A DNA stretch of 64,000 nt from Verrucomicrobiota bacterium (GCA_017305195.1 JAFKMU010000061.1:1-64000), one strand, 5' to 3'. Numbered from the stretch's first letter, positions 36,532 to 45,449 are shown. The notes: generated by a model from the sequence alone, not told the origin. A program made the numbers and translations.

Positions 36532-37116
36532 ATGTTGCGATCTTGCTGGCTTGGTCGGTGGGGAGTTCTGGCGCTGTGCCTGGCGGGAATGTTGGTTTCC
36601 TCGCAGGCGGCGCTGGTGATTACCATGGCGGAGAGCGGAGGCAATGTGGTGGCGAGCGCCTCGGGGGCGCTGGACCTCTCGGGATTGCAGTATCTCGGGA
36701 CCGGCGCGGTGAATACTTATGTGTATCCTGCGGGGGCCGAGCTCATCATCGGGGATATGATCGAGGTGGCGTCCTATGACGGGCTGACCTCCTGGCCGAC
36801 GAGCTTCGGGCCGGGGGGATTGGCCTATCCGAGCTCGGGTACGGGGGATTACTTTTTAGGCGTCGGGCAGAATGCGTTTTACATCGAGCGGAGGTATGCG
36901 GATGGCTCGCCGATCAATACATCGTCGACGTGGCTGAATACCACCATCGCCGGCCTGGGTGCAACGCCGGGCACGTATACGTGGGAGTGGAGTTCGGATT
37001 CGGTGACGCTGGTCGTCGTGCCGGAGCCGGGTGCGGCGGGGCTCGTGCTGGGCGGTTTGCTGGCGGTGGTCGGGCTTCGCGTGTTGCGCCGCCGGGCGGC
37101 TCGCGGGCAGGCCTGA
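36532..37116 (+). CDS. PEP-CTERM sorted secreted protein
   Basis: 194 residues. Signal peptide (residues 1-27, ending SSQA), short beta-rich body, and C-terminal VPEPGAAGLVLGGLLAVVGL then RVLRRR. Exosortase substrate at the cell envelope. AGGGGG lies four bases before the ATG. Function of the body unknown. Confidence 0.8.
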   Translation: MLRSCWLGRWGVLALCLAGMLVSSQAALVITMAESGGNVVASASGALDLSGLQYLGTGAVNTYVYPAGAELIIGDMIEVASYDGLTSWPTSFGPGGLAYPSSGTGDYFLGVGQNAFYIERRYADGSPINTSSTWLNTTIAGLGATPGTYTWEWSSDSVTLVVVPEPGAAGLVLGGLLAVVGLRVLRRRAARGQA

Positions 37117-37267
37117 TATTCCGGTGGTCGGGCCTCATCCTGTGGCGGCGGTTTGTTGGAATTCCGGTCTTGTTCTTTGCGGGCTTTGCGACCTTATGTA
37201 AGGGCTGTTCTTGGCAGATGTCCGTGCGCGAGACTTCGTTCATCCGATCAACCCTTATTAACCCTCC

Positions 37268-38518
37268 ATGACTCCCGAGCTTTTGTTGCAACTGCTGCTG
37301 GCTATTAGCGTCATCCTGGGGCTGGCGCGGATCGTGGGGGCGCTCTTTGTGCGGTGCGGGCAGCCGGCGGTGGTGGGCGAAATGGTGGCGGGCATCCTGC
37401 TCGGGCCGTCGTTCCTGGGCTCGGTCGCGCCGCAGGTGGCGACGGGGGCGATCCCCGCGACGGTGAAGCCGTTTCTCTACGTGCTGGCCGAGATCGGGCT
37501 GATCTATTTCATGTTCCTCGTCGGCCTCGATGTGAATCTCAAGGTGCTGCGCGGGAAGATGTCGCGGGCGCTGGGGATTTCGCTCTCGGGCGTGGTCGTG
37601 CCGTTTTTGCTAAGCTTTGCGCTGTGCCTGGTCGTGCTGCCGTTCAATGCCGAGCGCGGGGTGAGCTATGTTTCGCTGGCGGTCTTCATCGGCGCGGCGC
37701 TGTCGGTGACGGCGTTTCCCGTGCTGGCGCGGATGCTGTCGGATCTCGGGATCGCTCGCACGCGGCTGGGGAGCATGGCGATCGCCTGCGCGTCGGTGGA
37801 TGACATTTGCGCGTGGTCGCTGCTGGCGGTGGCGATCGCGGTGGTGAAGCTGCATAATATTGACTCCGCCATCCCGACCTTCGTGGGCATCGTGCTCTTC
37901 GCGGCGGCGATGCTCACGGTGGGCCGTTGGGTGGCGGCGCGGCTGATGGCGAGGTTTGCGGGTTCGTCGGGGAGTGTGACTCCGGGGGTCTTCACGGCGG
38001 TGTTTGTCACGGTGCTGCTGGCGGCTTATGCGACGCAAAGGATCGGGATCGACGTGATCTTTGGCGGGTTCCTCGTGGGCGTGATCCTGCCGCGCGACAA
38101 TGAGGCGGTGGTGGCGAGCCTGCGCGAGAAGACGCATGACTTTGTCTCGCTTTTCCTGCTGCCGATCTTCTTCGCCTACAGCGGGCTGAATACGAATATC
38201 GGCCTGCTGGGGAGCTGGGAGGCGGCGGGGGTGTGCGCGCTGGTGATCCTGGTGGCGACGCTGGGCAAGTACGGCGGCGTCTTTGTGGCGGCGCGCACGC
38301 TGGGCGGCATGCCGCCGCGCGAGGCCTCGGCGCTGGGCTGGCTGATGAATACGCGCGGCCTGACGGAGCTGGTGATCCTGAACGTGGGCCTGCAGATCGG
38401 CGTGATCTCGCAGGCGGTCTTCACGATGTTTGTCCTGATGGCGCTGGCGACGACCTTCTTCAGCCCGATCATCCTGGAGCGGGTCTACCCGACAAGGCTG
38501 ATCCGGGCGGAAGACTAA
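37268..38518 (+). CDS. CPA2-family cation:proton antiporter
   Basis: 416 residues with about 12 membrane helices. GQPAVVGEMVAGILLGPSFL is the classical N-terminal motif of KefB/GerN-type antiporters; CASVDDICAWSLLAVAIAVV carries the Asp-Asp pair essential for ion exchange. Lacks the cytoplasmic NAD-binding (TrkA-N) domain of KefB/KefC, so it is a bare exchanger of the Na+/H+ or K+/H+ type. Single gene; a copy of the dispersed AAGG repeat precedes it at 37173-37203. Confidence 0.9.
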   Translation: MTPELLLQLLLAISVILGLARIVGALFVRCGQPAVVGEMVAGILLGPSFLGSVAPQVATGAIPATVKPFLYVLAEIGLIYFMFLVGLDVNLKVLRGKMSRALGISLSGVVVPFLLSFALCLVVLPFNAERGVSYVSLAVFIGAALSVTAFPVLARMLSDLGIARTRLGSMAIACASVDDICAWSLLAVAIAVVKLHNIDSAIPTFVGIVLFAAAMLTVGRWVAARLMARFAGSSGSVTPGVFTAVFVTVLLAAYATQRIGIDVIFGGFLVGVILPRDNEAVVASLREKTHDFVSLFLLPIFFAYSGLNTNIGLLGSWEAAGVCALVILVATLGKYGGVFVAARTLGGMPPREASALGWLMNTRGLTELVILNVGLQIGVISQAVFTMFVLMALATTFFSPIILERVYPTRLIRAED

Positions 38519-39120
38519 GACAGTTTTTTACATAAGGTCGCAAAGGACACAAAGGGAAAGGCCGCCAAGGCAGGGTTGAACAGAGCCGAGGCTTTGCGAG
38601 ACAGGCGAAGCCAACGTAGCGAAGGAAGCAAAGGGGTGCTCTTTGCGAGGGTGGAGAGACGCTACGAGCTAAGGAGCCCGGCGTGATGACGTGGGGCGGA
38701 AGGGTTTTTACAGAGCCGAGTCTGCGAGACAGGCGGAGCCAACGTCGCGAAGGTCGCAAAGATTGAGCCGTTTGGCTCCGTTCACGGCCCGCTGCGATGG
38801 CCACGCCCGGCTGCAGATGTAAGTTTTCCAAGACAGGATTGAACAAAAGGAAGCGAAGGCAGCTAAGGGGTGGCTTTTCCCAGATCACGGCACGCCGCAG
38901 ACCAACCACCACGCCGTGACCGCGGGTCACAAGAAAACTGAAGACATATTTTACATAAGGTCGCAAAGGTCACAAAGGGTTGAGCCGTGCGACTCCGTTC
39001 ACCTCACGCCTTTACCCCCGGCGAATGACTGCACAAAAACGGTTTTTCAAGGCCGGTTGGAACAGAGCCGAGCTTACGAGACAGGCGAAGCCAACGGAGC
39101 TAAGGAAAGAACGGGTTTGA
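38519..39120 (+). repeat. Cluster of dispersed AAGG-type repeats (family R5)
   Basis: At least four copies of a composite repeat with blocks ACATAAGGTCGCAAAGGACA, GAACAGAGCCGAGGCTTTGC, GAGACAGGCGAAGCCAACG and GAGCCCGGCGTGAT. More + copies lie at 39888-40108 and inverted copies at 42745-43195 and 37173-37203. Non-coding, no open frame conserved between copies. Confidence 0.75.
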
Positions 39121-39176
39121 GCGCCTGTGCTTTATTAGGATTGGGCGCATGGCCCGATCTCAGGGGCGGGGCTGGT

Positions 39177-39872
39177 TTACTCCGCGACGCGGGTGTGCCA
39201 GGCGTGGATGAGGCTGGTTTGGAGGAAGGGGATGGGGGCTTCGAATCCGGCGCGGGTGAGGAGGAGGGCGATTTCGGCGGCGGGGAGGATGGCGACGTGG
39301 GTCTGGTAGGCGGTGCGGAGATTGGCGATTTGCTCGGGGGTCTGGTCGGCCATGAGCATGAGGCGCATCCAGTCCTCGATGAGGGCTTCGCCGATCGGGC
39401 CGCCAGGGCCGGTGGAGAGGTCGGAGACGATGAGGGCGCCGCTGGGGCGGAGGTGTGCGGCGATGGTGCGGAAGTAGTCAATTCGCTCCGCCGGGTCGGT
39501 GAGGAATTGCGAGACGAGGATGGAGGTGGCGGCGTGGTGGTCGCGCGCGGCGGGGAGGGTGTCGAGATAGCCGTGGTGATAGGTGCAGCGGTCGGCGAAG
39601 GCGGCGGTGCGGGTGCGGCAGACGTCGAGCATGGGGCCGGAGGGGTCGACGGCGGTAAACCGCCAGCCGGGGAAGCGCGCGGCGAGGGGCAGGATCTCGG
39701 CTCCGGTGCCCGCGCCGACGCAAAGGATGCGGGCATCGGCGGGGAGATCGGAGAGCGTGGCGGCGATGAGGAGGTGCGCGGCGTCGCGCATGGGGGCGAG
39801 TTTGGCGAAGCGCTGGTCGTATTGCTCGGCGTGGGCTTGGGTGAAGAATTGGGCGGGGTTTTTTGCGGCCAT
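39177..39872 (-). CDS. Class I SAM-dependent methyltransferase
   Basis: 231 residues. Motif I ARILCVGAGTGAEILPLA, motif II FTAVDPSGPMLDVC, then ATSILVSQFLTD and ALIVSDLSTGPGG, the standard Rossmann-type methyltransferase layout. Substrate unknown. Start at 39872 (MAAKNPAQFFTQ); the much longer open frame upstream to 40421 crosses repeats and is not coding. The gene is enclosed between two clusters of R5 repeats. Confidence 0.85.
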   Translation of the reverse strand: MAAKNPAQFFTQAHAEQYDQRFAKLAPMRDAAHLLIAATLSDLPADARILCVGAGTGAEILPLAARFPGWRFTAVDPSGPMLDVCRTRTAAFADRCTYHHGYLDTLPAARDHHAATSILVSQFLTDPAERIDYFRTIAAHLRPSGALIVSDLSTGPGGPIGEALIEDWMRLMLMADQTPEQIANLRTAYQTHVAILPAAEIALLLTRAGFEAPIPFLQTSLIHAWHTRVAE

Positions 39873-39887
39873 GCGGGACTTTACAGA

Positions 39888-40108
39888 AGGGCGCGAAGGA
39901 CACAAAGGGAAAGGCCGCCAAGGCAGGATTGAACAGAGCCGAGGCTTTGCGAGACAGGCGAAGCCAACGGAGCGAAGGAAGCTAAGGGGTGCTCTTTGTG
40001 TGGGTGGAGGGACGCTGCGAGCTAAGGAGCCCGGCGTGATGGCGGGGGCGGAAGGGTTTTTACAGAGCCGAGTCCGCGAGACAGTCGGGGCCAACGTAGC
40101 GGAGAAAG
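39888..40108 (+). repeat. R5 repeats flanking the array on the left
   Basis: Two R5 copies in + orientation, starting 57 bp before the first unit of the 29-bp array ends their run at 40108. Inverted R5 copies lie on the far side of the larger array block (42745-43195). Confidence 0.7.
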
Positions 40109-40164
40109 CAAAGGGGGTGGCTCGTCCGCTGCGGGGCACTCGGAGGGGCACGGCGAGTGGCGGG

Positions 40165-40556
40165 GTAAGTAAATGCCTAGTCGCCCGGTTGCGCGGGGCG
40201 GAGTCGGAAGGCCACGAGGGAGGATTGACGGAGAAGGTGGGCCTGGATGTGCGCGGTAAGTGAATGCCTAGTCGCCCGGTTGCGCGGGGGTGGAGTCGGA
40301 AGGCTGCGAGGGAGGATTGACGGAGACGGGATGACTGGGGGCGCGGAGTAAGTAAATGCCTAGGCGGCTGGTTGCGTAGACGGGGATGTTTCTCGGCGGG
40401 ATGAAGGCTGGGGAGAATCACGAAATGGCGCGGGGTAAGTGTTTGCCTGGGCGATGGGTTGCGACGGAGCTGGAGCGCGGTGCTTCCTCGGGAGGCTGCC
40501 GGTGTGCGCGCTATGGACCGACCGGGGGTAAGTGAATACCTAGGCGCTTGGTTGTC
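40165..40556 (+). repeat. 29-bp spaced repeat array, block 1a (5 units)
   Basis: Units start at 40165, 40256, 40348, 40435 and 40528. The pattern is GTAAGT, then five bases (AAATG, GAATG, GTTTG, GAATA), CCTAG or CCTGG, three bases, three variable bases, GGTTGCG (the last unit ends GGTTGTC). Spacers are 58-64 bp and belong to recurring types A, A, B, C, D. No dyad, no open frame shared by all units, no cas genes. Between 40557 and the gene start at 40833 I find no further unit. Confidence 0.9.
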
Positions 40557-40832
40557 TGGTACGGGCGGGAGCGAGTGGCGGGTGATACGTATGGAGCGGG
40601 ATTTCGCGGGGCGGCGCGGGTTTTGTCCAGGCGCCGGGCGGGGCGCGGGACGAGGTGCGGAGCGCGTCGGGGCGGACGGGCGGGGATTCTCGCTTGCTGG
40701 CTCCGGGGCGGTTTTTCATGATGCGGGGCGCTGGCTTTGCGCGAGGTCCGGGGGGGTGACGGGGGGCTGAGCGGTTTTGCTTTCCGGAGGGGCGGATTTG
40801 GGATCTCCGGGGAGGGCCGGGATTTTCCGTGT

Positions 40833-41465
40833 ATGAATAAGATATTGGCTGGGTGTGTGGCGGTGCTGGTCGTGTGGTCGGCGGCGTGTGAGGCGCAGGA
40901 GCGCCGGACGGAGTTTTTCTTCAGCGGCCCGGGGTATGTGAGCGCGGGCCGGACGGAACTCCTGACGACGGCGGAGTATGATTTCGTCGCGCAGCTGGAT
41001 GACTCGACGGGGATCAATTTTACGATGACCGGGCTCCAGGCGCTGGACTCGTGGTCGGTGGATGTGGGCACGGCGGATGGCAGCATGTTGCAGGTGGGGC
41101 TGTACACGGGCGCGACGCGGTATCCGTTTAACCTCGCGCCGCATGACGGCCTGCCGACGACGCCGGGGCTGAGCTTTTCCGGGGACGGGCGGGGAGCGAA
41201 TGACCTGACGGGGTGGTTCCGGGTGCTGGAGGCGGAGTATTCGGTGGAGACGGGGGTGGTGACGGCGTTTGCGGTGGATTTTTTCCAGATCGACGACGGA
41301 GTGGAGGGGGGGTGGAACGTTGGCTCGCTGCGGTACAACTCGACAGTGCCGACGAATCTTGACCCGGTGCCGGAACCCTCGGCGTGTGCGCTGCTCGGTA
41401 TCGCGGCGGGTTCTCTGCTCGTCTGGCGGGGCCGTGGCCGCGCCCTGGCGGCGTGGGGTAGGTAA
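40833..41465 (+). CDS. PEP-CTERM sorted secreted protein inside the repeat array
   Basis: 210 residues. Signal peptide MNKILAGCVAVLVVWSAACE, beta-rich body (TEFFFSGPGYVSAGRTELL, WFRVLEAEYSVET), C-terminal VPEPSACALLGIAAGSLLVW followed by RGRGR. Exosortase substrate. The gene separates array blocks 1a and 1b; its stop codon lies inside a degenerate array unit (GTAGGTAAACGCC from 41458), 86 bp before the next true unit, so gene and array are interleaved rather than simply adjacent. Confidence 0.8.
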   Translation: MNKILAGCVAVLVVWSAACEAQERRTEFFFSGPGYVSAGRTELLTTAEYDFVAQLDDSTGINFTMTGLQALDSWSVDVGTADGSMLQVGLYTGATRYPFNLAPHDGLPTTPGLSFSGDGRGANDLTGWFRVLEAEYSVETGVVTAFAVDFFQIDDGVEGGWNVGSLRYNSTVPTNLDPVPEPSACALLGIAAGSLLVWRGRGRALAAWGR

Positions 41466-42681
41466 ACGCCGTGCGCGGACGTGCTGAAGTCGCGCGTCCT
41501 CCGGTGATTTTTTGGGGTGGCGGGTGATGGCTTGGGCGGCGTGGTAAGTGAATACCTAGGCGCTTGGTTGCGGAGAGCCGGGAAAAGAGGCCGCGTGTCC
41601 GAGGAGGGCGCGATGGGGAGGCTGCGCTGCGAGTGGCGGGGTAAGTAAATGCCTAGTCGCCCGGTTGCGCGTGGGCGGAGTCGGAAGTTCGCGAGGGAGG
41701 GCTGACGGAGAAGGTGGGCCTGGATGTGCAGGGTAAGTAAACGCCTGGGCAGCGGGTTGCGTGGACGGGGATGTTTCTCGGCGGGGTGAAGGCTGGGGAG
41801 AATCACGAAATGGCGCGGGGTAAGTGTTTGCCTGGGCGATAGGTTGCGACAGGGCTGGAGCGCGGTGGTTCCTCGGGGGGGGCTGCTGGTGTGCACGCTG
41901 TGGACCGGCCGAGGGTAAGTGAATACCTAGGCGCATGGTTGCGCAAAGTGTGGAAAAGAGGCCGCGCGTCCGAGGTGGGCGCGACGGAGTGGAGGCACGG
42001 CAAGCGGCGCGGTAAGTGAATGCCTAGTCGCCCGGTTGCGCGTGGGCGGATTCGGAAGGCCGCGAGGGAGGGCTGGCGGAGAAGGTGGGCCTGGATGTGC
42101 AGGGTAAGTAAACGCCTAGGCGGCTGGTTGCGTGGATGGGGATTTCCTCGTCGGAGAGCCGGCTGGGGAGATCGCGAAACGGCGGGGAGTAAGTGTTTGC
42201 CTGGGCGATGGGTTGCGAAGGGAGCCAGGGGGAGGTGTTTCCTCGGGAGGCTGCTGGTGTGCGCGCTGTGGACCGACCGAGGGTAAGTGAATACCTAGGC
42301 GCTTGGTTGCGGAAAGGAGGGAAAAGAGACCGCGTGTCCGAGGAGGGCGCGATGGGGAGTCGGCACGGCGAGCGGCGCGGTAAGTGAATGCCTAGTCGCC
42401 CGGTTGCGCGGAGGGGATTTCCTCGGCGGCGGGTGGCCTGTGAAGGAGTGCGAAAGGACGCTGGGTAAGTGTTTGCCTGGGCGATGGGTTGCGAAGGGAG
42501 CCAGGGGTGTGGTGTTTTCTCGGGAGGCTGCTGGTGTGCACGCTGTGGACTGGCCGGGGGTAAGTGAATGCCTAGGCGCTTGGTTGCGCGGAGGGCGGAG
42601 TCGGAAGGCCGAGAGGGCGGACTGGCGGAGGCGAAATCTCTGGACGCGGGGAATAAGTAAACACCTGGACGCATGGTTGCA
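41458..42681 (+). repeat. 29-bp spaced repeat array, block 1b (13 units plus one degenerate)
   Basis: Units start at 41544, 41641, 41733, 41820, 41915, 42012, 42104, 42189, 42283, 42380, 42465, 42560 and 42653 (the last begins ATAAGT), with a degenerate unit at 41458. Spacing 85-97 bp. Unit variant and following spacer go together as types D-A-B-C-D-A-B-C-D-A/B-C-D/A. The four-unit order repeats with a period of 368-371 bp (41641 to 42012, 41733 to 42104, 41820 to 42189, 41915 to 42283). At 42380 an A unit is followed by a B-like spacer and at 42560 a D unit by an A-like spacer, as expected from recombination between units. Confidence 0.92.
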
Positions 42682-42744
42682 CGGGGAGCGGCTGGTTCCA
42701 TGCCTGGGGGCGGGAAGCGGGTGACGGAATGCCGCTAGTCCGGC

Positions 42745-43195
42745 GGAGAGGCGTTCGCTCCGTTGGCTTCGCCTGTCTCGCAAAGCCTCGGCTCTGTAAA
42801 AAGCTGTCCTTTCCCGGCTATCACGCCGGGCTCATCAGTTCGCAACGTTCCGTCATCAGCGCCGGGAACCAGTCCCTTTGCTTCCTTCGCTCCCTTTTGT
42901 TCCTCCCTGCCTTTGAAAACCGCCGCCATTCAAGCCGCTCGCCCGAGCGGAAAAACGCCGCGCGATCCTCGCGCAAGGCTCTCCCTTTGTGCCCTTTGCG
43001 GAGTTAGCTCTGCTTGTCAGGCAGACTCGGCTCTGTAAAAAGCTGTCCTTCCCCGGCTATCACGCCGGGTTCATCAGTTCGCAACGTCCGTCATCCGCGC
43101 CGGGAACCAGTCCCTTTGCTTCCTTTGCTCCCTTTTGTTCAACCCTGCCTTGGCGGCCTTTCCCTTTGTGACCTTCGCGACCTTTTGTAAAAAAC
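42745..43195 (-). repeat. Inverted R5 repeats flanking the array on the right
   Basis: Two copies of the R5 composite in minus orientation (CGTTGGCTTCGCCTGTCTCG at 42760, GGCTCTGTAAAAAGCTGTCC at 42789 and 43028, CTTTGTGACCTTCGCGACCT near 43165). They mirror the + copies at 39888-40108, so array block 1 lies between inverted R5 clusters. Confidence 0.7.
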
Positions 43196-43253
43196 GGTCC
43201 CCGGTTTCGGGGGATCTGGCGGGCTGACTGGGGCGCGGCAGGTTTTTACCGCT

Positions 43254-43955
43254 CTAAAAGATGGGGACGGAGCCGAGGCGTTTCGGGCGCATGGGGCGGG
43301 TGGGGAGCGGGTAGCCCATGGAGGCGAGCTTTTCGGAGATGGTGGCCGTGATCATGCGGGCGGACCGCTTGGCGTCGAAGGACAGGCCGGTGGACGACGC
43401 CGTGAGCACGAGCGTGGGGCCGCCTGTGTACGGGCCGCTCGGGATCGCGCCCGGAGCCGCGCCGGAACCGCCGATCGTGATGATGCCGCCGATGATGACG
43501 GGCTGGCCGCCGGGGCCGATCTGCCAGATGCGCGTGATCGTTTCCATCTTGGTCCCGCCAAAGCCCATGCCGACGAGGCCGCGGAGGGCGCGGCTGCCCT
43601 GGTTCATGCGGACGAACTCTCCGGTGATGACCCAGGTGCCGGGGGCGGGGCTGGGCGGCGGCGGGCCGGGTTGGGCGGGAGCGACGTTTTTATTCAGCCG
43701 CTCGGCGAGGGCGACGGCGAAGTCTTGGGCAAACTGCTGGCGAAACTCGTAGAGATCGAGCCCCTGGCGGTCGACGCGCATGCCGTCGTCGCGAATGGTG
43801 AACGGGGCCACGTAGATGCGCGAGGGCAGGCGCGGGGGCTCCATGACCCAACTGGACTCCTTCACGCTCACGGAGGCGCACCCGGCTCCGAGGAGGAGGG
43901 TGAGTCCGAGCGCGGCGGCGGAGAGGACGGTCTGGATGCGGCAGGTGATGGTCAC
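43254..43955 (-). CDS. DUF4410-like lipoprotein
   Basis: 233 residues. Lipobox LLLGAGCAS (Cys near residue 26) gives an envelope lipoprotein. YEFRQQFAQDFAVALAERLN, then WVITGEFVRMNQGSRALRGL and VGMGFGGTKMETITRIW match the DUF4410 pattern (basal binding to a small-molecule or curli-like subunit is not established). Followed by a Gly/Pro-rich tail. It sits alone between the two array blocks. Confidence 0.75.
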   Translation of the reverse strand: MTITCRIQTVLSAAALGLTLLLGAGCASVSVKESSWVMEPPRLPSRIYVAPFTIRDDGMRVDRQGLDLYEFRQQFAQDFAVALAERLNKNVAPAQPGPPPPSPAPGTWVITGEFVRMNQGSRALRGLVGMGFGGTKMETITRIWQIGPGGQPVIIGGIITIGGSGAAPGAIPSGPYTGGPTLVLTASSTGLSFDAKRSARMITATISEKLASMGYPLPTRPMRPKRLGSVPIF

Positions 43956-44178
43956 GGCGAAAATGCGGCCTGCTAATAGGGGCGAGCCGGGCGGGTTTTG
44001 CCAGCGTTATTTTTCCCCCGCCGGAGGGGGCGGGGGAGTTTTCAGTGGTTCAGTGTTCAGTTTTCAGACGGAGTGGCGCGGCGCGGAGGGTGAAGGCGGG
44101 GCTCCGCGACGGGATGGGGCGGCTCGGAATGGCGGGCCGTGGGGGAAAAACGGGCGATTTGCGTCCGCAGCGTTGCGT

Positions 44179-44663
44179 GTAAGTAAATGCCTAGGCGATA
44201 GGTTGCGGGATTTGTGGGGATGTTTCCTCCAAGGGAGGAAAGTGCGGTCGGCGGCTCCTGATGGCCTCGGATGGGGCGATGTAAGTGAACGCCTGGGCGG
44301 CTGGTTGCGCGAAGCGCGAGGCTGGCGCGGTGGGGCCGAATACCATGGGCAGGGTGGCGAGTAAGTGAATGCCTGGTCGCCCGGTTGCGCGAATCAGGAG
44401 GCAAGGAGCCGCGAGGGAGCGCGCTTGGAAAGGACACCCGGGTGGTCGAAAGGTAAGTGTTTGCCTGCTCGCTCGGTTGCGAAGGGTGGGGCGACGGGGA
44501 TGGCCGAGGAAAGCGCAGCAGGATCGGCGCGGAAGAGCCGGGAGGTAAGCAAACGCCTGGGCGGCAGGTTGCACAAAGCGCGAGGCGGCGTGGGAGGGAA
44601 GGGCGCGACGGAGGACGCCGGGGCGGGATGGCGGATAAGTAAACGCCTAGGCGCTGGGTTGCG
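44179..44663 (+). repeat. 29-bp spaced repeat array, block 2 (6 units)
   Basis: Units start at 44179, 44281, 44361, 44453, 44545 and 44635, spacing 80-102 bp, same orientation as block 1. A remnant (GGGCAAACGCCTGAGCGGCC) follows near 44705. Spacers here do not fall into the A-D types. Three variable bases before GGTTGCG take new values (ATA, GCT, CCC, CTC, GCA, CTG). One dispersed TTTTCAG repeat lies before the block near 44040; no gene is supported from 43956 to 44876. Confidence 0.88.
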
Positions 44664-44876
44664 GGGGGGGCTGCCGCGTCGGTGATCGCCGGGAGCGCGG
44701 GGCCGGGCAAACGCCTGAGCGGCCTGCTCCCTGCTCTTTGCATGCCAAGGAAGCCTGAGACAGGGGAATCCCGGGTCTGCCCTTGTTCTCCGCGGGAAAT
44801 ATTGGTATCAGCCCGACACGCTCCATCGCTGCAAAAGGCAGGATTTTTTTGGAGGCCTTGGCGCGGGAATCAGCTG

Positions 44877-45317
44877 GTGAAAAAGAACGTCATAGTAGCG
44901 GCCGTCCTTCTGGTCCTGGCTTTATTGGCCGGGCTGCTTGCGATGAACTGGGTCGTGCAGAAATCTCTGCTTTCCCGCGAGGAACGAGGGTGGATCGAAA
45001 ATGCCTTGAGCCACAATGCCTCGCTATCCCAAAGATTCGGAACCACGTATTCCCTCCACTCTGTCGACGCCGGTTCAGAGGTTTTTCTGAATCCCGATGG
45101 ATCGGGGCATGGCACATACCCGTTTTTGATAAAAAGCGAACACGGAACCTCGCATCTTAAGGTTCAGTGGCGCAGGCAATCGGGGTCCGATGATCTCTCG
45201 ATCGAAGTTTACGAGACCACCAACGAAAGATCCCCGGATTTATTGTTTTCTGAAGTCATTGGCGCAGCCAGGCAGGCACGGAAATATATCCCCCAAATAT
45301 CAACAATAAATGGCTGA
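44877..45317 (+). CDS. Coa1-like small membrane-anchored protein
   Basis: 146 residues from GTG (KKNVIVAAVLLVLALLAGLL is the single N-terminal membrane helix). The rest, with LSQRFGTTYSLHSVD, GSGHGTYPFLIKSEHG and a closing beta strand, resembles the cytochrome-oxidase assembly factor Coa1 family of bacterial homologues. Those proteins are often found beside other small unrelated genes, as here. The final residues (QISTING) are encoded by the R4 repeat, so the 3' end has been overwritten or extended by it. The GTG start avoids an upstream non-conserved extension. Confidence 0.5.
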   Translation: MKKNVIVAAVLLVLALLAGLLAMNWVVQKSLLSREERGWIENALSHNASLSQRFGTTYSLHSVDAGSEVFLNPDGSGHGTYPFLIKSEHGTSHLKVQWRRQSGSDDLSIEVYETTNERSPDLLFSEVIGAARQARKYIPQISTING

Positions 45318-45325
45318 CCCCGTTT
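45293..45325 (+). repeat. R4 repeat end with leader reading frame
   Basis: CAAATATCAACAATAAATGG and CTGACCCCGTTTACC; the same pattern occurs at 46837-46868 (GATATCAATAATAAATGG, CTGACCCCGTTTGCC). ATG at 45310 opens MADPVYRSGLEKKEDL, whose stop (45358-45360) overlaps a GTG at 45357 in the frame of the toxin gene, with AAGGAGG just before it. Confidence 0.6.
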
Positions 45326-45393
45326 ACCGTTCGGGACTCGAGAAAAAGGAGGATTTGTGAGCGCGAAGCGACAGTCCGCGAAGGTGCAAAAAG

Positions 45394-45410
45394 GTTCCCA
45401 AAAAGGGAAC
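45394..45410. promoter_or_regulatory. Inverted repeat upstream of higB
   Basis: GTTCCC-AAAAA-GGGAAC is a perfect 6-bp inverted repeat 40 bases before the higB ATG. Antitoxins of the HigA type bind such sites to repress their own operon, so this is a candidate operator; as RNA it would be a hairpin. Confidence 0.4.
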
Positions 45411-45449
45411 TTCGAGCTTGACCCGGCTCGCTCCCCGGGGGAAGGTGGC

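Noticed and set aside
40165..40193. GTAAGT as a splice-donor or group II intron signal
   Set aside because: No intron structure, no reverse transcriptase, and the rest of the unit is equally conserved.
39873..40421. N-terminal extension of the methyltransferase up to 40421
   Set aside because: The extension crosses R5 and array repeats and is low-complexity; the family begins at 39872.
40511..42701. Long minus-strand open frames (461 and 225 codons) through the array
   Set aside because: Pro/Arg/Ala-rich composition, frame differs between units and no domain; they arise from GC content and the absence of stops on that strand of the repeat.
40165..44663. CRISPR array
   Set aside because: Units vary at about a third of positions, spacers are mutually related and too long, there is no leader and no cas gene.
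40165..44663. Integron attC array
   Set aside because: GGTTGCG recalls an attC core, but units lack the paired core sites and palindromic arms and no tyrosine integrase is present.
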